Source: Bin87 sp964502995
Lineage (GTDB): Bacteria > Chloroflexota > Dehalococcoidia > Lucifugimonadales > UBA3495
DNA: 64,000 nt
Direction of reading: 5' to 3'
Assembly: GCA_964502995.1 (NCBI GenBank)
Contig: CAZCZB010000007.1
Span: 18,301-82,300 of the forward strand
The translations under genes and the position numbers were made by a program. Below the pieces are notes generated by a model. It ran no database searches. It saw only the letters and a list, made by a program, of their open reading frames with translations, and was not told where the DNA came from. Position 1 is the first letter of the stretch. The number at the start of each line of letters is the position of its first letter. Positions 1 through 8,425 of the stretch are shown here, piece after piece.

Positions 1-1467
1 AGCGAATACGAGCAGACCTACAACGACTATCGCCAGGAAATGATCGAGAAGATCGTCGAAACGGACGAAGCCCTGTTGATCAAATATCTCGAAGGCGAGG
101 ACATCTGCTCCGATGATCTGCGGTCTGCGCTGAGGAACGCCACCATCAATCGTCAATTGGTCCCGGTGCTGTGCGGAACCGCGATGAAAGGGAAGGGTAT
201 TGATCCGCTGCTGGACGCCATCATCGCCTATTTGCCGTCGCCTCTGGACGTTCCGGCGGTGGAGGGCGTTGTGCCCGGCACCGATGACATCGAGTTGCGC
301 GAACCGCTGGATTCCGAACCGCTGTCGGCCCTCGCTTTCAAAGTGGTTGTTGACCCATACGTGGGCAGGCTTGTATTCCTCAGGATCTATTCGGGTCAGG
401 TGGAATCGGGCGCGGCGGTGAGAAATGTGACCCGGGGCAACCGGGAGCGCATGGGGCGACTGCTCAGGATGCACGCCAACCACCGCGAAGAACTGGAAGT
501 CATCACCGCCGGCAACATCTGCGCCGCCGTGGGCCTGAAGGACACGTTCACCGGCGATTCGATTTGCAGCGACCACAAGCCCGTGATATTGGAACCGCCG
601 CATTTCCCGGAACCGGTAGTTTCCGTCGCAATCGAGCCGGCAACCCGCGCCGACCAGGACAAGTTGGGCGAGGCGATGCGGAAACTTTCCGAGGAAGATC
701 CGACGTTCCTTGTCCGGTACAACGACGAGACGGGCCAGACCATCATATCCGGCATGGGCGAACTGCACCTTGAAGTGCTGGTGGACCGGATGCGGCGCGA
801 GTTCGACGTGGAAGCCCGTGTGGGTCAACCCAGGGTCGCCTACCGGGAAGCCATCACCCAACCCACCCGGGTCGAGGGGAGGTTCGTGCGGCAAACCGGC
901 GGCCATGGCCAATTCGGCCACGTTTGGCTGGAAATCGAACCACAGGAAAGGGGCGACGGAAATCTGTTCGTTGACGGTATCAGCGGTGGAGTGATTCCGC
1001 GCCAATACATTCCCGCGGTCGAGGCCGGCGTCAAGCAGGCCTGGGACAACGGGCCACTGGCGGGATTCCCGCTGGTTGATATGAAAGTCACCCTGGTGGA
1101 CGGCAGTTTCCACACGGTGGACTCATCGGAGATGGCCTTCCGTTCCGCCGCGATGATGGCAATGAGAGACGGCACCAGACGGGCGAGCCCGGTGCTGCAG
1201 GAGCCCATGTTTGAGATCGAAATCGTAACGCCCGGTGAATACCTGAGCGAAGTGCTGAGCGACCTCGGCGGAAGACGCGCCCAGATCCGGAGCATTGAAG
1301 GTCAGGATGATCTGCAGACGGTTAGCGCGATGATCCCGCTGGGCGAGACTTTCGCCTATACAACGGCGCTGCGTTCGTTGACCCGGGGTCGGGCATCGTA
1401 CACGATGGAATTCCGGCACTATGAACCGGTTCCGGAGAGCGTCTTGCGGAGCATCACCCGGGTTTGA
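1..1467 (+). CDS. fusA: Elongation factor G, C-terminal part (gene runs off the left edge)
   Basis: EF-G is the cytoplasmic GTPase that drives translocation of tRNA and mRNA on the ribosome. The frame is open from base 1, so 488 residues are visible and the GTP-binding P-loop lies outside the window. The visible part covers the end of the G domain (CGTAMKGKGI), domain II (SALAFKVVVDPYVGRL), domain III (SGMGELHLEVLVDRM), domain IV (QTGGHGQFGHV and the loop around GISGGVIP) and domain V (EPMFEIEIVTPGEYLSEV). It lies 70 bp upstream of rpsJ, and no tuf gene intervenes. Identity is secure; whether it is the housekeeping paralogue cannot be judged without the N-terminus, although its ribosomal-operon position argues for that. 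Confidence 0.97.
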   Translation, partial: SEYEQTYNDYRQEMIEKIVETDEALLIKYLEGEDICSDDLRSALRNATINRQLVPVLCGTAMKGKGIDPLLDAIIAYLPSPLDVPAVEGVVPGTDDIELREPLDSEPLSALAFKVVVDPYVGRLVFLRIYSGQVESGAAVRNVTRGNRERMGRLLRMHANHREELEVITAGNICAAVGLKDTFTGDSICSDHKPVILEPPHFPEPVVSVAIEPATRADQDKLGEAMRKLSEEDPTFLVRYNDETGQTIISGMGELHLEVLVDRMRREFDVEARVGQPRVAYREAITQPTRVEGRFVRQTGGHGQFGHVWLEIEPQERGDGNLFVDGISGGVIPRQYIPAVEAGVKQAWDNGPLAGFPLVDMKVTLVDGSFHTVDSSEMAFRSAAMMAMRDGTRRASPVLQEPMFEIEIVTPGEYLSEVLSDLGGRRAQIRSIEGQDDLQTVSAMIPLGETFAYTTALRSLTRGRASYTMEFRHYEPVPESVLRSITRV

Positions 1468-1537
1468 TCCGGAAAACGAACACTTGGATAGACGGGCGAA
1501 TCACCAAAGTCAATTGGGAGAGTCAGAGAACTGAATC

Positions 1538-1849
1538 ATGGTAGCCAGGCAGCAAATGCGGATAATCCTCAAGGCTTTTGACCACAAGGTGCTGGATCAG
1601 TCCAGCGCGCAGATTGTGGAAACGGCCGAACTGACCGGAGCCCGAGTGGCCGGACCGGTGCCGCTCCCAACTCAAATTCGCCGGTTTTGCGTAATTCGCG
1701 GGCCGCACGTGGACAAGGACTCGCGGGAGCACTTCGAGATCCGCACTCACAAACGCCTGCTGGACATCATGGAGCCCACAAGCAAGACAATTGATGCGCT
1801 GACGCGCCTCAACATGCCGGCGGGGGTGGATATATCCATTAAGCTCTAG
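1538..1849 (+). CDS. rpsJ: 30S ribosomal protein S10 (NusE)
   Basis: S10 is a small-subunit head protein and, as NusE, a partner of NusB/NusG in transcription antitermination. The 103 residues match the usual length. Family blocks seen are RIILKAFDHKVLD, GPVPLPT, the loop segment GPHVDKDSREHFE, RTHKRLLDI and the C-terminal MPAGVDISIKL. The ATG at 1538 is preceded by GGGAGAG; an internal ATG at 1556 is a possible alternative start. It opens the S10 cluster but is separated from rplC by about 190 bp that contain a candidate promoter and leader hairpin. Confidence 0.97.
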   Translation: MVARQQMRIILKAFDHKVLDQSSAQIVETAELTGARVAGPVPLPTQIRRFCVIRGPHVDKDSREHFEIRTHKRLLDIMEPTSKTIDALTRLNMPAGVDISIKL

Positions 1850-1906
1850 GCAGCCCGCCCGGGGTGAAAACGACTCCGGCAGCGACGGCAGTGTGAGGGT
1901 ACGGGC

Positions 1907-1935
1907 TTGAATAAATACTGCCGCCATCGTAAAAT
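1907..1935 (+). promoter_or_regulatory. Candidate sigma70-type promoter for rplC and downstream genes
   Basis: TTGAAT, a 17-bp spacer and TAAAAT lie in the rpsJ-rplC gap, giving a predicted start near 1942 and a leader of about 98 nt. The hexamers and spacing are visible; activity is inferred. Confidence 0.45.
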
Positions 1936-1947
1936 CATGGTTCCGTT

Positions 1948-1973
1948 TGCGGCAGGCACAAATCACTGCCGCA
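1948..1973 (+). promoter_or_regulatory. Leader hairpin upstream of rplC
   Basis: A perfect 8-bp stem (TGCGGCAG / CTGCCGCA) with a 10-nt loop lies just after the predicted start of the promoter above. A second small stem (CCGTC / GACGG) follows at about 1992-2010. It could be an autoregulatory site for a ribosomal protein, but no known leader family was recognised. Confidence 0.35.
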
Positions 1974-2039
1974 GTTTCATCTAGCGAAGGAAGCCGTCGA
2001 TCGTTTGACGGCCACAGGATCAGAGAACAGGCGAAGAAA

Positions 2040-2672
2040 ATGCTGAAAGCGTTTCTCGGCAAGAAAATTGGAATGACCCAGGTGTTTAACGACGCCGGTC
2101 AAGTGGTACCCGTTACCGTAATCGAAGCGGGGCCGTGCGTGGTCACGCAGATCCGTACCTCTGAAAAAGATGGCTACGAGTCGGTGCAGCTGGGTTTCGG
2201 CCGGGTGCGCAGGCCCAACAAACCGGAGGCCGGACACCTGAAAGGCAGCCAGATTGGTCGGCGCCTTCAGGAGGTCAAGACTGACGATGTGGGCGACTTC
2301 GAAGTGGGCCAGATGGTCTCGGTTGATATGTTCGAAGCCGGCGAGATCGTTGACGTGATCGGCAAGTCGAAGGGCCGCGGATTTGCAGGCACCATGAAAC
2401 GCCACGGTTTCGGCGGCGGCCCGCGGACGCACGGACAATCGGACCGCCAACGCGCGCCCGGGTCCATCGGTGGCGGCACCACGCCCGGCAAGGTGTTCAA
2501 AGGCCTGAAAATGGCCGGACACATGGGCAACCGCCGGGTGACCAGCAAGGGCCTTGAAGTGGTGAGCGTAGATGCAGAACGCAATCTGCTGATGGTGAAA
2601 GGCGGCATCCCGGGCGGCCCGAACAGCCCGGTGACGATTCGCAAGACAGGCAAGAGCAAGGCGCAGGCATAA
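2040..2672 (+). CDS. rplC: 50S ribosomal protein L3
   Basis: L3 is an early-assembly large-subunit protein whose long loop reaches towards the peptidyl transferase centre. The ATG at 2040 is chosen because MLKAFLGKKIGMTQVF is the standard L3 N-terminus; the frame is open further upstream but that stretch has no family similarity. At 210 residues it has the usual length. The signature region GGGPRTHGQSDRQRAPGS followed by GKVFKGLKMAGHMG is intact. Its stop overlaps the rplD start by one base, which implies translational coupling. Confidence 0.97.
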   Translation: MLKAFLGKKIGMTQVFNDAGQVVPVTVIEAGPCVVTQIRTSEKDGYESVQLGFGRVRRPNKPEAGHLKGSQIGRRLQEVKTDDVGDFEVGQMVSVDMFEAGEIVDVIGKSKGRGFAGTMKRHGFGGGPRTHGQSDRQRAPGSIGGGTTPGKVFKGLKMAGHMGNRRVTSKGLEVVSVDAERNLLMVKGGIPGGPNSPVTIRKTGKSKAQA

Positions 2673-3355
2673 TGGAACTCACCGTAGTGAACGCCAACGG
2701 CGACGCCATCGACACCATCAACATCGATGATGGCATTTTTGACGTGCCCATGAACCAGACACTGGTACACCAGGCGATGGTGATTTACCAGTTGAACCAA
2801 CGGCAGGGCACGCATTCCACGCGTACCCGGGCCGAGGTGTCGGGTGGTGGACGCAAACCCTGGATCCAAAAGCACACCGGGCGCGCGCGTCAGGGCAGCA
2901 TTCGGTCTCCGCAGTGGCGACACGGCGGTATCGTGTTCGGCCCCAAGCCCCGCGATTACCGTAAAGCGTTGCCGCGAGCCATGCGGCGCAAAGCGCTCCA
3001 ATGTGTCCTTTCCGACAAGATACGCAACGGCCGCCTGGTATGCATTGATTCGCTGGATGGCCTGGACGGGCGGACCAAGTCGATGAAGCAGATGTTGGAA
3101 AAGCTGAATCTGACGAGGTCCGTTTTGGTTGTGTCCGAAAGCGCCGATCAGAACGTGGCGCGCGCCGGCGGCAACCTGAAGCAGGTGTGGACGTTGCCCT
3201 CTGATCTGGTAAACGCCAACGACGTGCTGAAAAGGGAAACCGTGCTGATCACCGCCGACGGACTGCGTCGGATTGCCGAACTCTGCACGAGCCAGCGGCA
3301 TCGGGCCCGCAGGGCGGCGGCAGCGGCCGCCGATGGCGAGGAGGCCCAGTCATGA
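2672..3355 (+). CDS. rplD: 50S ribosomal protein L4
   Basis: L4 lines the constriction of the peptide exit tunnel and in some bacteria represses the S10 operon. The 227 residues carry the family core: RQGTHSTRTRAEVSGGGRKPW, the tunnel-loop HTGRARQGSIRSPQWRHGG and GPKPRDYRKALPRAMRR. A basic then Ala/Glu-rich tail (RRAAAAAADGEEAQS) extends the C-terminus slightly. It overlaps rplC by 1 nt and rplW by 4 nt (ATGA), so it sits inside a coupled block. Confidence 0.97.
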   Translation: MELTVVNANGDAIDTINIDDGIFDVPMNQTLVHQAMVIYQLNQRQGTHSTRTRAEVSGGGRKPWIQKHTGRARQGSIRSPQWRHGGIVFGPKPRDYRKALPRAMRRKALQCVLSDKIRNGRLVCIDSLDGLDGRTKSMKQMLEKLNLTRSVLVVSESADQNVARAGGNLKQVWTLPSDLVNANDVLKRETVLITADGLRRIAELCTSQRHRARRAAAAAADGEEAQS

Positions 3356-3636
3356 ACATCAGCGAAGTACTCGTGCGGCCCACCATCACAGAAAAGAGCA
3401 CGCTGCTTCAGGAAGAAGGGCAGTACACCTTTGAGGTTGCGCCGAAGGCCAACAAAACGCTGGTCAAGCAGGCGGTGGAGCAGAACTTCGGCGTGAAAGT
3501 GGTGGCCGTCAACATCACCGTCAACCGGGGCAAGCGGAAGCGGTACGGTCCCCGGTTCAAGAAGCGGCCGGACGTGAAAAAGGCTGTTGTCACGTTGCAG
3601 TCTGGAGACAGGATCAATCTGATCGAGGGATTGTAG
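3352..3636 (+). CDS. rplW: 50S ribosomal protein L23
   Basis: L23 sits at the tunnel exit and is the docking site for trigger factor and SRP. The protein has 94 residues, with VLVRPTITEKSTLL near the N-terminus, YTFEVAPKANKTLVKQAVEQ and a basic loop NRGKRKRYGPRFKKRPDVKKA. The start overlaps the rplD stop (ATGA). Confidence 0.97.
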   Translation: MNISEVLVRPTITEKSTLLQEEGQYTFEVAPKANKTLVKQAVEQNFGVKVVAVNITVNRGKRKRYGPRFKKRPDVKKAVVTLQSGDRINLIEGL

Positions 3637-3690
3637 CGTCAAACCGCTGGCTACTTTCCCGTCGATTGAGAATGTAAGCGAGAACTAATC

Positions 3691-4527
3691 ATGCCTCTGA
3701 AGAATCTGCGACCCATAACGCCCGGTACCCGTAACGCGGTGCGCCCCTCGTTTGAGGAGATCACCACCAAACGGCCGGAAAAATCCCTGCTTGAACCGCT
3801 GCGGAAGCGTGGCGGAAGGAACAATCGCGGCAAGATCACGTCCTATCACAGGGGCGGGGGCGCGAAGCGGATGTACCGGCGGATCGATTTCAAGCGCACT
3901 AAAGACGGCGTTCCGGCCACGGTGAAGACCATCGAATACGACCCCAACCGGACCACGCGCATAGCCCTGGTTTATTACGCGGACGGGGAAAAGGCGTACA
4001 TCTTGGCGCCGGTGAACCTCCGGGTGGGCGACAAGATCGAATCGGGCCCCGGGGCGGAAATCAGCCCGGGCAACTCCTTGCCGTTGCGAAATATCCCGAC
4101 CGGAACGGTTGTTCACAACTTGGAATTGACTCCCGGTCGTGGCGGGCAATTGGTTCGCGGCGCGGGAACTGGAGCGCAGGTTCTGTCCCGGGAAGGCGAT
4201 TACGTTTTGATTCGCCTGCCCTCCGGGGAGATGCGGCGGGTTCTGCTGGCATGCCGCGCCAGCGTGGGTCAACTTTCCAACCCCGACCACAAAAACGAGA
4301 GCCTGGGCAAAGCCGGCGCGAAGAGGCATCTGGGTAGGCGTCCTCACGTTCGTGGCGTGGCCAAGAACCCGGTGGACCACCCCCACGGCGGCGGAGAAGG
4401 CCGGTCACCGATTGGAATGCCTGGACCGAAATCGCCCTGGGGCAAACCCACCCTTGGGCACAAGACTCGCAACAAGAAGAAGACGTCGAGCCGCTTTATC
4501 ATCCGCGGACGACGCCGGCGCCGGTAG
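3691..4527 (+). CDS. rplB: 50S ribosomal protein L2
   Basis: L2 is a primary 23S rRNA binder needed for subunit association and peptidyl transfer. It has 278 residues, which is normal. Visible blocks are GRNNRGKITSYHRGGGAKR-like RGGRNNRGKITSYHRGG, the SH3-like middle IALVYYADGEKAYILAP, and the C-terminal VRGVAKNPVDHPHGGGEGR with the conserved His residues. The C-terminus is strongly basic. It follows rplW by 54 bp. Confidence 0.98.
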   Translation: MPLKNLRPITPGTRNAVRPSFEEITTKRPEKSLLEPLRKRGGRNNRGKITSYHRGGGAKRMYRRIDFKRTKDGVPATVKTIEYDPNRTTRIALVYYADGEKAYILAPVNLRVGDKIESGPGAEISPGNSLPLRNIPTGTVVHNLELTPGRGGQLVRGAGTGAQVLSREGDYVLIRLPSGEMRRVLLACRASVGQLSNPDHKNESLGKAGAKRHLGRRPHVRGVAKNPVDHPHGGGEGRSPIGMPGPKSPWGKPTLGHKTRNKKKTSSRFIIRGRRRRR

Positions 4528-4581
4528 GCGGAATTCTCATCAAGCACCGTTTGCACGGCCAATCAGGTTGAAAGATACGCT

Positions 4582-4866
4582 ATGTCACGCTCAATTAAAA
4601 AGGGACCCTTCGTCCACCCCAAGCTGTTGAAAAAGGTCAACCGTGTACGCGAGTCCGGTGAAGCTACGGTGATTCGCACCTGGTCCCGGGATTCGATGAT
4701 CATGCCTGAAATGGTCGGGCTGAACTTTGGCGTTCACGATGGTCGGCGGCACGTGCCAGTGTTCGTTACCGAGAATATGGTCGGGCACCGGCTGGGCGAG
4801 TTCGCGCCGACGCGCACCTACCGGGGCCACGTCGCCCGGTCCGAGCGCTCCAGCAGGGTGAGGTGA
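4582..4866 (+). CDS. rpsS: 30S ribosomal protein S19
   Basis: S19 is a head protein that contacts the A-site tRNA region and bridges to the 50S subunit. The 94 residues begin MSRSIKKGPFVHPKLLKKV and contain TWSRDSMIMPEMVGLNF, VHDGRRHVPVFVTENMVGH and LGEFAPTRTYRGH, all diagnostic. It lies 54 bp after rplB and 4 bp before rplV. Confidence 0.98.
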   Translation: MSRSIKKGPFVHPKLLKKVNRVRESGEATVIRTWSRDSMIMPEMVGLNFGVHDGRRHVPVFVTENMVGHRLGEFAPTRTYRGHVARSERSSRVR

Positions 4867-4870
4867 TCGC

Positions 4871-5215
4871 ATGCCTCCGGTACGAGCAATGGCCAAGCAG
4901 GTGGGCGCGTCGCCCAAGCGCCTGAAGCCGATCATGGACGCAGTTCGCGGCATGTCGGTGAACGAGGCGGTGGACCACCTCAGCCTGATGACCTCCCCCT
5001 GGGCGCGTTCGGTCAGGAAGGTGGTGGAATCGGCCGCCGCCAACGCTGAAAACAATATGTTCATGAATCGCAATGAACTGAGGATCACGCGGATCTCCGC
5101 TGACCGCGGTCGGCCGCTCAAACGGTTTCGGGCGCGGGCCAGGGGCAGGATTGGCCGGGTCACCAGGCGTTCGAGTCACATCATCATTGAAGTTGACGAG
5201 ATACAGGAGGGTTAG
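4871..5215 (+). CDS. rplV: 50S ribosomal protein L22
   Basis: L22 has a globular domain on the subunit surface and a hairpin that reaches into the exit tunnel. The protein has 114 residues, with ASPKRLKPIMDAVRGMSV, SAAANAENN and the hairpin region RPLKRFRARARGRIGRVTRR. It ends with the usual SSHIIIEVDE. The stop is 3 bp from the rpsC start. Confidence 0.97.
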   Translation: MPPVRAMAKQVGASPKRLKPIMDAVRGMSVNEAVDHLSLMTSPWARSVRKVVESAAANAENNMFMNRNELRITRISADRGRPLKRFRARARGRIGRVTRRSSHIIIEVDEIQEG

Positions 5216-5218
5216 TCT

Positions 5219-5953
5219 ATGGGCCACAAAACCCACCCCCTGGGGTTCAGGCTGGGGATCATCAAGGACTGGAAAACGCACTGGTACGCGAACAACGTGA
5301 GCCAGTACCGCGACGGGGTTCAGCAGGACCTCGGCTTGCGGCGCACAATCCATGACGAGTACCGGGCATTTTCGGACGCCGGTATCGCAAGGATCGAGAT
5401 TGACCGCACCGCGCAGGAAACGATCATCAACATTCACTCGGCGCGTCCTGGCATCCTGATCGGAAGGGACGGCGACCGTGTGAAGGGTCTGCGTTCCCGG
5501 CTGGAATCGATGAACAGCGGCCAGTTGCGGCTGAACATCGTCGAGATTGAACAGCCCGAACTGGATCCGTTCCTGGTTGGACGGAACATTGCCGACCAGT
5601 TGGGGCGGCGGGTGGCCTATCGGCGCGCGATGAGGCAGGCGGCCTTGCGCACGATGCAGGCCGGCGCCGAGGGCATCAAGATTATTACCAAGGGCCGGAT
5701 TTCCGGCGCGGAAATCGCTCGCACGGAGAAGCTGATGATGGGGCAGGTGCCCCTGCATACCCTGCGTGCGGACATTGATTACGCGCTGGCCGAAGCCCAC
5801 ACCGCGATGGGTCGCATCGGCATCAAGGTCTGGATTTACAAGGGACAGATCATGCCGCCACCGGCTGAGGATGACGCTGAACTGGACAGTATTGAGTTCA
5901 GGGTTACCAGCCAGGACGCTGACCCCGAGATCGATCCTGATTTGGCCGGGTAG
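5219..5953 (+). CDS. rpsC: 30S ribosomal protein S3
   Basis: S3 forms part of the mRNA entry channel and its helicase activity. At 244 residues it is slightly longer than the E. coli protein. It starts MGHKTHPLGFRLGIIKDW, has the KH-domain GxxG-type loop ILIGRDGDRVKGLRS, and the C-terminal domain IKIITKGRISGAEIARTE and GRIGIKVWIYKG. The tail after IMPPPAED is acidic. AGGAGGG stands just ahead of the ATG. Confidence 0.98.
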   Translation: MGHKTHPLGFRLGIIKDWKTHWYANNVSQYRDGVQQDLGLRRTIHDEYRAFSDAGIARIEIDRTAQETIINIHSARPGILIGRDGDRVKGLRSRLESMNSGQLRLNIVEIEQPELDPFLVGRNIADQLGRRVAYRRAMRQAALRTMQAGAEGIKIITKGRISGAEIARTEKLMMGQVPLHTLRADIDYALAEAHTAMGRIGIKVWIYKGQIMPPPAEDDAELDSIEFRVTSQDADPEIDPDLAG

Positions 5954-6023
5954 TTTCGGGCGATAGCCAAAGACCCGGCAACCGGCGCTGACCGGATAAC
6001 CGGAAACAAGGGAGACAGTAGTT

Positions 6024-6464
6024 ATGCTGCAACCGAAAAGGACTAAATTCCGCAAGATGGGCAGGGGCAAGCGTCGTGGCGCTGCGAGCACCGGAAACAC
6101 CGTGGAATTCGGTCAAATCGGACTGAAAGCCATGGGCCCCGACTGGATCACCGCTCGGCAGATTGAGTCGGCGCGTGTCGCCATCTCCCGCCACCTTCAG
6201 CGCGGCGGCCGGACCTGGATCCGAATTTTCCCGGACAAGCCGGTGTCCAAGAAGCCCGCTGAAGTCCGTATGGGTGGCGGCAAGGCTGCCAATGATCATT
6301 GGGTGGCAGTGGTCAGACCCGGGCGGGTGATGTTTGAAGTGGGAGGAGTGCCGCTGAACCAGGCGGAAGAAGCCCTGAAGCGCGCGGCCCACAAGCTTCC
6401 CATCCCCACGAAGATCGTGTATCGGGACCGGGTCAATTCCCTGCTCTCCGGTTCGGGAGGCTAG
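6024..6464 (+). CDS. rplP: 50S ribosomal protein L16
   Basis: L16 organises the A-site tRNA region of the large subunit. The 146 residues start MLQPKRTKFRKMGRGKRRG and contain the family blocks ARQIESARVAISRHLQRGG, WIRIFPDKPVSKKPAEVRMGG and GRVMFEVGGV. The start is preceded by GGGAGAC. It follows rpsC by 70 bp and precedes rpmC by 6 bp. Confidence 0.98.
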   Translation: MLQPKRTKFRKMGRGKRRGAASTGNTVEFGQIGLKAMGPDWITARQIESARVAISRHLQRGGRTWIRIFPDKPVSKKPAEVRMGGGKAANDHWVAVVRPGRVMFEVGGVPLNQAEEALKRAAHKLPIPTKIVYRDRVNSLLSGSGG

Positions 6465-6470
6465 TCCAGG

Positions 6471-6662
6471 ATGAAGATGTACGAGATTCGGGCTCTGACT
6501 GACGACCAGATCCGGGAGGAACTGGACAAATCGTACCAGGAGTTGATGAACCTCCGGTTCAGGGACGCGACGAATCAACTGACGGATACAAACCAACCAC
6601 GCAAGACACGGAAGGACATCGCGAGAATGTTGACCTGTCTGCGCGAACGCGAGATGGAATAG
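6471..6662 (+). CDS. rpmC: 50S ribosomal protein L29
   Basis: L29 is a small helical protein at the tunnel exit next to L23. The 63-residue product has MYEIRALTDDQIREELDKSY, the LMNLRFRDATNQL motif and RKDIARMLTCLRERE. Both length and position between L16 and S17 are as expected. Confidence 0.96.
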   Translation: MKMYEIRALTDDQIREELDKSYQELMNLRFRDATNQLTDTNQPRKTRKDIARMLTCLREREME

Positions 6663-6706
6663 AACGCCTGTCGATCCGACAAAGCGTTTGGAAAGGAAAC
6701 CGAAGT

Positions 6707-7078
6707 ATGGCCAAAACGATGCGAAAGGTTCGGGTGGGCTCCGTGGTGAGCACCCGGATGGACAAGACCGCTGTTGTTGAGTTGGTCTGGAAGCAGAGGC
6801 ACCGGATCTATCGGAAGCAGATGCGGCGGGTGGCGCGGTTTTACGTGCATGACCCGGACAGCCAGTGTCGGATTGGCGATACGGTCAGGATCCAGGAGAC
6901 GCGACCAATCTCTCGCACCAAGCACTGGCGGTTGCTGGACATCCTTTCAAGGCGTGAAGTTGCCGACGTGCGACCCATTGAACTGGAAGGCGATGGAGTT
7001 GTTGAGGCAGTTGCCGATGAGCCGGAGGACACCGCGGTCGGCGCCGCCGACGACGGTGAGGAAGAAGAGGACACCTAG
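6707..7078 (+). CDS. rpsQ: 30S ribosomal protein S17 with long acidic tail
   Basis: S17 binds 16S rRNA early in assembly. The OB-fold core (residues about 1-85) shows VRVGSVVSTRMDKTAVVELVW, YVHDPDSQCRIGDTVRIQETRPIS and KHWRLLDILSR. After it come about 38 residues rich in Glu, Asp, Ala and Val, ending GAADDGEEEEDT, so the protein is 123 residues against the usual 80-90. Its stop abuts the rplN start codon directly. Confidence 0.96.
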   Translation: MAKTMRKVRVGSVVSTRMDKTAVVELVWKQRHRIYRKQMRRVARFYVHDPDSQCRIGDTVRIQETRPISRTKHWRLLDILSRREVADVRPIELEGDGVVEAVADEPEDTAVGAADDGEEEEDT

Positions 7079-7447
7079 ATGATTCAGAGTTACACCAGGC
7101 TCCACGTGGCCGACAATAGCGGCGCGCGGCGCATCCGGCTGATCAACATTCCGGGTTCCAGCCGGCGCAAGTACGCGTCGGTGGGGGACATCATCGTCTG
7201 CACCGTGCGCGAAGCCGTGCCCAACTCTCCCGTGCGCAAAGGCTCGGTGGTGAAGGCAGTGGTGGTGCGTCAGGCCGCCCCGCTGCTGCGTCCCGACGGA
7301 ACCTACATTAAATTCGACGACAACGCAGCCGTGCTGATTAATGACGCCCAACTTCCGCGTGGGACCCGCATCTTCGGGCCGGTGGCGCGGGAACTGCGCG
7401 ACAAGGGTTTCATGCGCATCGTCTCCCTGGCGCCGGAGGTGGTGTGA
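7079..7447 (+). CDS. rplN: 50S ribosomal protein L14
   Basis: L14 lies at the subunit interface and takes part in intersubunit bridges. The 122 residues begin MIQSYTRLHVADNSGARRI and contain VGDIIVCTVREAVPN, VVKAVVVRQ and AVLINDAQLPRGTRIFGPVARELR. The stop TGA shares one base with the rplX ATG. Confidence 0.98.
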   Translation: MIQSYTRLHVADNSGARRIRLINIPGSSRRKYASVGDIIVCTVREAVPNSPVRKGSVVKAVVVRQAAPLLRPDGTYIKFDDNAAVLINDAQLPRGTRIFGPVARELRDKGFMRIVSLAPEVV

Positions 7448-7719
7448 TGGCCAAGACCAAGATCCGGCGCGGCGACGACGTGCTGGTGATCGCCGGCAAG
7501 GACAAGGGCAAAACCGGCCTGGTCCTGCAGCTGGTGACAGACCGAGACCGCATCATCGTTGAAGGCGTGAACATTGTCACGAAGCACTACAAGCCGCGTC
7601 CAGGTATTCGCCAGGGCGGCCGGGTGCAGCAGGAAGCATCGATTCACATCTCAAACGTGAAGCTGATTCAGAGTAACTACACCGAACCAAGCACCCAGTT
7701 CCGCAACCGGGACGAGTGA
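7447..7719 (+). CDS. rplX: 50S ribosomal protein L24
   Basis: L24 initiates 50S assembly near the tunnel exit. The ATG at 7447 is chosen over the overlapping GTG at 7444 because it gives the standard MAKTKIRRGDDVLVIAGKDK start and a TGATG junction with rplN. The protein has 90 residues with a KOW motif and GVNIVTKHYKP. It is a little shorter than average. Confidence 0.96.
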   Translation: MAKTKIRRGDDVLVIAGKDKGKTGLVLQLVTDRDRIIVEGVNIVTKHYKPRPGIRQGGRVQQEASIHISNVKLIQSNYTEPSTQFRNRDE

Positions 7720-8381
7720 TGATCATGGCGACAGACCAACAAGAAACTACAGCGGAAGAACAGCGTAATCAGGGCGGGGGCCGACGGCGACGCCAGGAAA
7801 GCGATGGCGAGAATGGAGCGCAGGCGGCTGAGTTGCCGCCCCCGAGCTTCAAGATCCGGTTCAGGGAAGAGATCGTACCGGCGATGATGTCGGAGTTTGA
7901 TTATTCGAGCCCCATGCAGGTGCCGAGGGTCAACAAGATCAACCTGAACATTGGATTGGGCGAGGCGCTGACGAATGGTCGGGCCATGGAAAGCGCGCTG
8001 CGCGATCTGACGACCATATCGGGGCAGAAACCGATCGTAACCCGCGCCAAGCGTTCCATCGCCGGTTTCAAAGTGCGCGAGGGCAACCCGATCGGTACTG
8101 CGGTGACGCTCCGGGGCGACCGCATGTATTACTTTTTGGAAAGGCTGATCATCACGGCGTTGCCCCGCATCCGCGACTTCAGGGGAATCTCGCGTCGCGG
8201 ATTTGACGGTCGTGGCAACTTTTCGCTGGGCCTGCGGGAACAGATCGTATTCCCGGAGATCGACTACAACAGCATTGACCGGCTGCGTGGACTGCAGGTG
8301 ACAATCACAACCTCGGCCCAAACTGACACCGAGGCGACGAGACTCCTGGAACATTTCGGGATGCCTTTCATCAGGCAATAA
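7719..8381 (+). CDS. rplE: 50S ribosomal protein L5 with N-terminal extension
   Basis: L5 binds 5S rRNA in the central protuberance. The conserved protein starts near residue 40 (FREEIVPAMMSEFDYSSPMQVPR) and keeps the 5S-binding and P-site blocks GEALTNGRAMESALRDL, ITGQKP-like ISGQKPIVTRAKRSIAGFKVREG and FPEIDYN. About 40 polar residues rich in Gln, Glu and Arg precede it, giving 220 residues against the usual 180. ATG 7719 overlaps the rplX stop by one base; ATG 7725 is also possible. Confidence 0.95.
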   Translation: MIMATDQQETTAEEQRNQGGGRRRRQESDGENGAQAAELPPPSFKIRFREEIVPAMMSEFDYSSPMQVPRVNKINLNIGLGEALTNGRAMESALRDLTTISGQKPIVTRAKRSIAGFKVREGNPIGTAVTLRGDRMYYFLERLIITALPRIRDFRGISRRGFDGRGNFSLGLREQIVFPEIDYNSIDRLRGLQVTITTSAQTDTEATRLLEHFGMPFIRQ

Positions 8382-8425
8382 CCGGGCAACGACCGCAGCT
8401 AACCAACCCACTGGAGAACGTAGTT

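Noticed and set aside
4766..6100. 444-codon open frame on the minus strand across rplV and rpsC
   Set aside because: It is antisense to two certain ribosomal genes, has no family blocks, and its length is explained by the GC-rich third positions of the real genes.
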